The notes under the pieces were generated by a model. The model was not told the origin of the DNA. It saw only the letters and a program-made list of their open reading frames with translations, and ran no database searches. The translations under genes were made by a program, and so were the position numbers. From the NCBI GenBank assembly GCA_963575745.1, contig CAUYUJ010020597.1, positions 1 to 52,500 of the forward strand: DNA of 52,500 nt, given 5' to 3'. Below are positions 50,301 to 52,500 of the stretch, piece after piece. Within the stretch, counting starts at the first letter, position 1. Every line of letters starts with the position of its first letter. The stretch comes from Prorocentrum cordatum (taxonomy: Eukaryota; Sar; Dinophyceae; Prorocentrales; Prorocentraceae).

Positions 50301-51052
50301 TCTCGCATCTTGTAGACAGCCTTTTCGCCATGCCCACAGTGGGCCAGCAGCTCGTCGCCGTCAAAGCAGTGATATCTGTTCCAGTGCATCTCGTAGGCGT
50401 GCATGAGATCGTGCCAGAAGGCGTTCAGAGTCTCGTGGTCGACACGCTCCCTACGGAGAGGACGTGGCCACTGCACTGGTGGGGTAGGGCACCCTGTTGG
50501 CACAGTCAAAGGCCACGGTACCTTCTGTATGAGCTGGAGGGCCTGTGGCACAGGCGATCGGCGTCCTATCTTCATCATGATGGGCCTGTGGGGCTTGGCC
50601 GCAAAAGCTGTCATGACTTCCGCTCGAAGCCCATTCTCCAGCAAACTCTCGGAAACGATAAAGTAGTCCCTGACCGAGTAGTTGCCCGTACTTCCCCTGC
50701 ACGTGCCTTCACTCATGTCGTAGCTCAGGTGCCCCTTCAGCTTGGTGATGATACCCGTGCTCATCAGCTCGTGAGGCTCCATGTTGAAGTCGCCGCCGAG
50801 TACCCACGGTTGGCCTGCCATGGCCATGAGCGCCCCAATGCGGCTGAGTATTGTGAGATTGCGGTTCGTGGGCCCTTCTGCCACCCAGAGGTACACAGAG
50901 CCCACCGCAATGCCGTGCTTGCGGCATGTCTTGACGTAGCCCACGCAGAGTCTCCCAGGTGACTCCTTGGGCGAGGCGTCCCACTTCATCAGCTCGGGCA
51001 GGTAGGTAATCCCCATGCGGCTTGGCACCGCGATCATCACCCCCGCCCTCAT
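47399..51052 (-). CDS. LINE ORF2: endonuclease, reverse transcriptase, RNase H (truncated)
   Basis: 1217 residues. Endonuclease: GGDFNMEP at 86-93, the SDY-like VRDYFIV at 127-133, and a terminal PHRPI with His155. These nick target DNA. RT: LQPKPKGGMRNLGLLP, then YYDLRKCYETV with catalytic Asp608, GSVFGPLCLSLVLI, and YFDDLA with Asp700/701. A QACMSAVGTDLHRTY finger relic lies downstream. RNase H starts at about 1123 with FTYGS, where Asp is expected in place of Tyr1126. YPSELYAIL (Glu) and YCDCQAVVDG (Asp) follow. The frame stops at 47399, inside RNase H. The architecture fits RNase H-bearing LINE clades (I/R1-like). Confidence 0.9.
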   Translation of the reverse strand: MRAGVMIAVPSRMGITYLPELMKWDASPKESPGRLCVGYVKTCRKHGIAVGSVYLWVAEGPTNRNLTILSRIGALMAMAGQPWVLGGDFNMEPHELMSTGIITKLKGHLSYDMSEGTCRGSTGNYSVRDYFIVSESLLENGLRAEVMTAFAAKPHRPIMMKIGRRSPVPQALQLIQKVPWPLTVPTGCPTPPVQWPRPLRRERVDHETLNAFWHDLMHAYEMHWNRYHCFDGDELLAHCGHGEKAVYKMRELAPPTVRDKGAPTARTMATEWVASILWDLAHSLSSDSREAGGQEASHIKSIKEAMTQQWALAQIPQHGEEPKTPWPHVLETILECMKEQQELAESLEHLKYWQQAAANEAEEARQNEVKEATKAWRAWVRNHSEKSAGALHKWTKPKVPWEPLVAQNTRGAKPRLGEPPQTVTAGETPQHVAMMDPQTAANTALQEWESIWRYQVDWAAPWFEPPVVDEPMLPPILGHHVLHACKAFSHKTGLGESNIHPRLWAQGPAVGLAGLASVLNCIERGSDWPVSQQCIIFWLQPKPKGGMRNLGLLPELARVWEKTRRPEIQKWQSRNPRAYDWAVKGRSAERAAVGSLAQGEAIATTYYDLRKCYETVLHSLTWSGGLRWGFPRPLLRVILRVFSLMSRAALNGCYTEGRFWAQGIVAGSVFGPLCLSLVLIGAIDDLYIANPRADMCLYFDDLAASTRGDVTAVAALHMKLTDEIVFALEQVLKLQVSRGRDGKTVVAASHGKVERQLGSQNKQMGIQVVREAVHLGVTQSAARRRRVGAQSKRTIKAKARSWKIQRVKAAGGAAQKVVRLGIAPSELYGTRVQGATDTLITTLRQTVAAAFPGCNKGRSAALVLLAEDADPAVVANAGPVVEWARAWQGATDMATRDLLAASWRTRVMRLHGHPRPWGLVRGPAGAFIATVIRLGWSTQSPATVTCGAEVHDLAQIDLHHLHSLVRQATHSGLQSGWPARWGPEVDVSKSVFLEPIRTLLRRPLSEKWTAEHRTRARTLFAGGTWPQQRICKAGRATTDQCQACMSAVGTDLHRTYVRSARDAMRRRVGGRHVQHRGANPFPGFESLWARGISEDPVELLDVLPVSFEVQHEGEHPGAITGEVFTYGSLLYGEIPLRRAGWSFATLDASGESLAFSAFGPLPLPQNRQGIYPSELYAILQVLRCAMPPLKIYCDCQAVVDGTSRRGRVVHVTCQSSQ

Positions 51053-51292
51053 GCTTGCTGAGTAGGCGCACTAGGCACCACTGCCGCCTTCCAGCCATAT
51101 TTGATGAGCCTGGCCGACAGCAACTCTACTTGCTTTGGCGCCAACTGTAACTCCTGGCCTAAGACGACTGGGGCCTCGACCTGGTAGCGCAGCTGGAGCA
51201 AAACCTTCTCGAACTGGTTCGCGGTGTTCGCATTGCATGTGATGAACACCTGCTTCTCTGCCCTGGTACTTGCACACTGCTCTGGTGAGTCA
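51049..51292 (-). pseudogene. LINE ORF2 endonuclease N-terminus in a shifted frame
   Basis: The frame ending at 51049 reads KQVFITCNANTANQFEKVLL, VVLGQELQLAPKQVELLSAR and YGWKAAVVPSAP. This resembles the start of exonuclease-endonuclease-phosphatase domains, with the catalytic Glu in GQE. A one-base shift near 51055 joins it to the 1217-codon frame (the ATG at 51052 overlaps the stop). Confidence 0.7.
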
Positions 51293-52261
51293 CTAGGAAC
51301 GCGACAGGCTCGACTTCCGCATTGCAAAGTGAAAACCATCAGCCATGTCAGCAATAATCGTATGCAACATCGGCCCATGCTTCTGGATCTCCTCATCCTT
51401 GACACCGGCCTGCTTGAGGGCTGGCGTGATCTCCTGGGGGCTTGCTTTGGCCTTGAGCTTGAGGACGTCCTCGCTCTGCTCCTCGGGGTCGATGCAAGCG
51501 CGCCTCTTGTGGCGTGGTCCGTCGCCGCTGAGGCTGTCCCCGTCTTCATCCATCGGCGCGGCCATCTTCTCCGCAGCGCTCGCCTTCTTCTTCGCCGCGA
51601 GTGCAAGGGCCGCTTCCAACTGCTTGATGACCTCCGCATCCTGCTCCTCGCCGTCGGCCCCCAGGGACGTCTTGGCGAGCTCCAGGTGCGCGCTGGCCGA
51701 TTCCCAGCCCTTGGACGTGGGGGGCCTGGCGAGCGCCTTCTCCTTGGCACGGAGGGACTCGACCTTCTTATTCGCCTGCTCGGCCTTGTTCTCCGCGGTG
51801 CGCAGCTGAGTCTGGATGTCCTCGAGCTGCTGCTTGAGCTTTGCCACGTGGGCATCGGCCTTCGACTGTGATTTCTCTGCTCCACGGAGACGGCGGCGCA
51901 CTGCCACTTCCGCGTAGCATGCTGGTAGCGTTGCTTCCTTTTGTGCCGGCAGCCCGTCGATCTGTTCCTGCAACTTCGACGTGGCATCCGATGCGAACTC
52001 CATGCCTGGCTCCTGCGCGAGCTGTTCGAGATCCTTGAGGCGGGCCCTGTAGATCTCCAGCTTCTTCGCGATGCCCGACGCGGTCTCGTTGGAGGCGTCG
52101 CCATCGGCATCCTGGTGTGTGTCCTTCGGTCCGTCGCCCTGCCCGTCTCTCTTGGGCGCCTGCCGAGGCTTCTTGCACCAGTAACATACTTTCGTCCTTC
52201 CCCAACAATCGTCCGCGTGGCACACTGAGCAGGTCCACGCGTCGCCAGACTTGGGGGGCAT
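51293..52261 (-). CDS. LINE ORF1 protein with zinc finger and coiled coil
   Basis: 322 residues from the first in-frame ATG at 52261; the frame itself is open further upstream. Residues about 9-31 (WTCSVCHADDC, KVCYWCKKPR) form a four-Cys finger like the RanBP2 type (CX2C...CX2C). From about 65 to 215 there is a long charged, heptad-rich coiled coil (KLEIYRARLKDLEQL; KLKQQLEDIQTQLRTAENKA). A KKKASAAEK segment and an acidic/basic stretch follow. ORF1 proteins bind element RNA and form the particle that reaches the target. It ends 240 bp before the main ORF2 frame. Confidence 0.75.
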   Translation of the reverse strand: MPPKSGDAWTCSVCHADDCWGRTKVCYWCKKPRQAPKRDGQGDGPKDTHQDADGDASNETASGIAKKLEIYRARLKDLEQLAQEPGMEFASDATSKLQEQIDGLPAQKEATLPACYAEVAVRRRLRGAEKSQSKADAHVAKLKQQLEDIQTQLRTAENKAEQANKKVESLRAKEKALARPPTSKGWESASAHLELAKTSLGADGEEQDAEVIKQLEAALALAAKKKASAAEKMAAPMDEDGDSLSGDGPRHKRRACIDPEEQSEDVLKLKAKASPQEITPALKQAGVKDEEIQKHGPMLHTIIADMADGFHFAMRKSSLSRS

Positions 52262-52357
52262 CTGGGTGCTCGGGGCGGCGGTGCCACTGCCAAGTTTGCC
52301 GCGCCCTGCGACGCGAGAAATCTCCTGGCACCTGGAAGTCCTCGGGTCGGGCAATGG

Positions 52358-52425
52358 CTGAGGAGGAGGAGGAGGAAGACGAGGAGGAGGAGGAGGAGGA
52401 GGGGGAGGAGGAGCAGGAGGAACCG
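52358..52425. repeat. GGA tract at the 5' end of the LINE
   Basis: gctgaggaggaggagg... runs to gagcaggaggaacc. It is the partner of 46514-46630. On the minus strand it is a TCC stretch just upstream of ORF1. Confidence 0.88.
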
Positions 52426-52500
52426 AATAGTTTTATGATCTTATCCAGGGGGAAGTGCTCGCAGGCTTGGCGATCGAGCTTGACTACCCGCTCGTTCTTT
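52426..52500 (-). CDS. possible partial upstream coding sequence at the window edge
   Basis: On the minus strand one frame is open from the edge through the TCC tract: NERVVKLDRQACEHFPLDKI, then IKLFGSS and a Ser run. The composition is more protein-like than its surroundings, so it may be the end of a gene or another element into which the LINE inserted. Only about 25 codons are visible. Confidence 0.25.

Larger units (their letters stand above)
46631..52357 (-). mobile_element. non-LTR retrotransposon (LINE) with endonuclease, RT and RNase H
   Basis: A 5.7-kb element read on the minus strand: ORF1 with zinc finger and coiled coil, an apurinic-type endonuclease, RT, RNase H and a C-terminal Cys cluster. 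It has no LTRs and is bounded at both ends by GGA/TCC microsatellite. The long ORF2 (1217 codons) is intact, but frame changes at the endonuclease start and in RNase H, and a lost RNase H Asp, suggest recent inactivation or, less likely, programmed shifts. Confidence 0.92.

Overview
The window is nuclear DNA of a dinoflagellate. The most specific evidence is a perfect copy of the 22-nt dinoflagellate spliced leader at 13320-13341, about 115 nt upstream of the first ATG of a GC-rich cyclin gene. This is the signature of a trans-spliced mRNA that was copied back into the genome. The gene-poor, repeat-laden, high-GC composition and the copia-like and LINE polyproteins fit the same assignment.

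Layout. Positions 1-13 kb hold no convincing gene. They contain dispersed repeats, small foldback and terminal-inverted-repeat elements, and minisatellites with periods of 78 bp (5.05-5.69 and 7.01-8.13 kb), about 21-27 bp (5.8-6.6 kb) and 54 bp (9.43-9.72 kb). The cyclin retrogene lies at 13.32-14.24 kb. Positions 14.2-21.3 kb are again repeats: a second inverted-repeat element, palindromes, GGA/TCC tracts and a GAT tract of about 400 bp. A complete but decayed Ty1/copia-type LTR retrotransposon fills 21294-36927. Its two 252-bp LTRs are 92.9 % identical, it is flanked by a 6-bp target duplication, and it has an initiator-Met-tRNA-like primer site. Positions 37-46.5 kb hold GGA tracts, arrays of degenerate TCTTGGGGCC units, a degenerate triplet region, a TTTAGC/TTAGC satellite of about 840 bp and an 83-bp minisatellite family. 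A LINE with a zinc-finger/coiled-coil ORF1, endonuclease, reverse transcriptase and RNase H fills 46.64-52.36 kb on the minus strand, with GGA/TCC microsatellite at both ends.

How the coding parts fit together. The copia-type element reads Gag, zinc knuckle, a long linker, a Tpt1/KptA-like RNA 2'-phosphotransferase domain, a RING-H2-like finger, aspartic protease, a region with a methyltransferase-like motif, zinc ribbons, integrase, reverse transcriptase and RNase H. Frameshifts and active-site substitutions (RT D to G, zinc knuckle H to Y) show that this copy is dead. The unusual points are the extra RNA-processing and RING domains, and at least 21 copies of a 14-nt hairpin that always encodes A/V-G-x-P-A in the same codon phase and sits only in linkers between domains. 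This cargo and its hairpin motif are the best candidates for something undescribed in the window.

Limits: homology calls rest on motifs recognised by eye. No alignment, structure prediction or database search was run.
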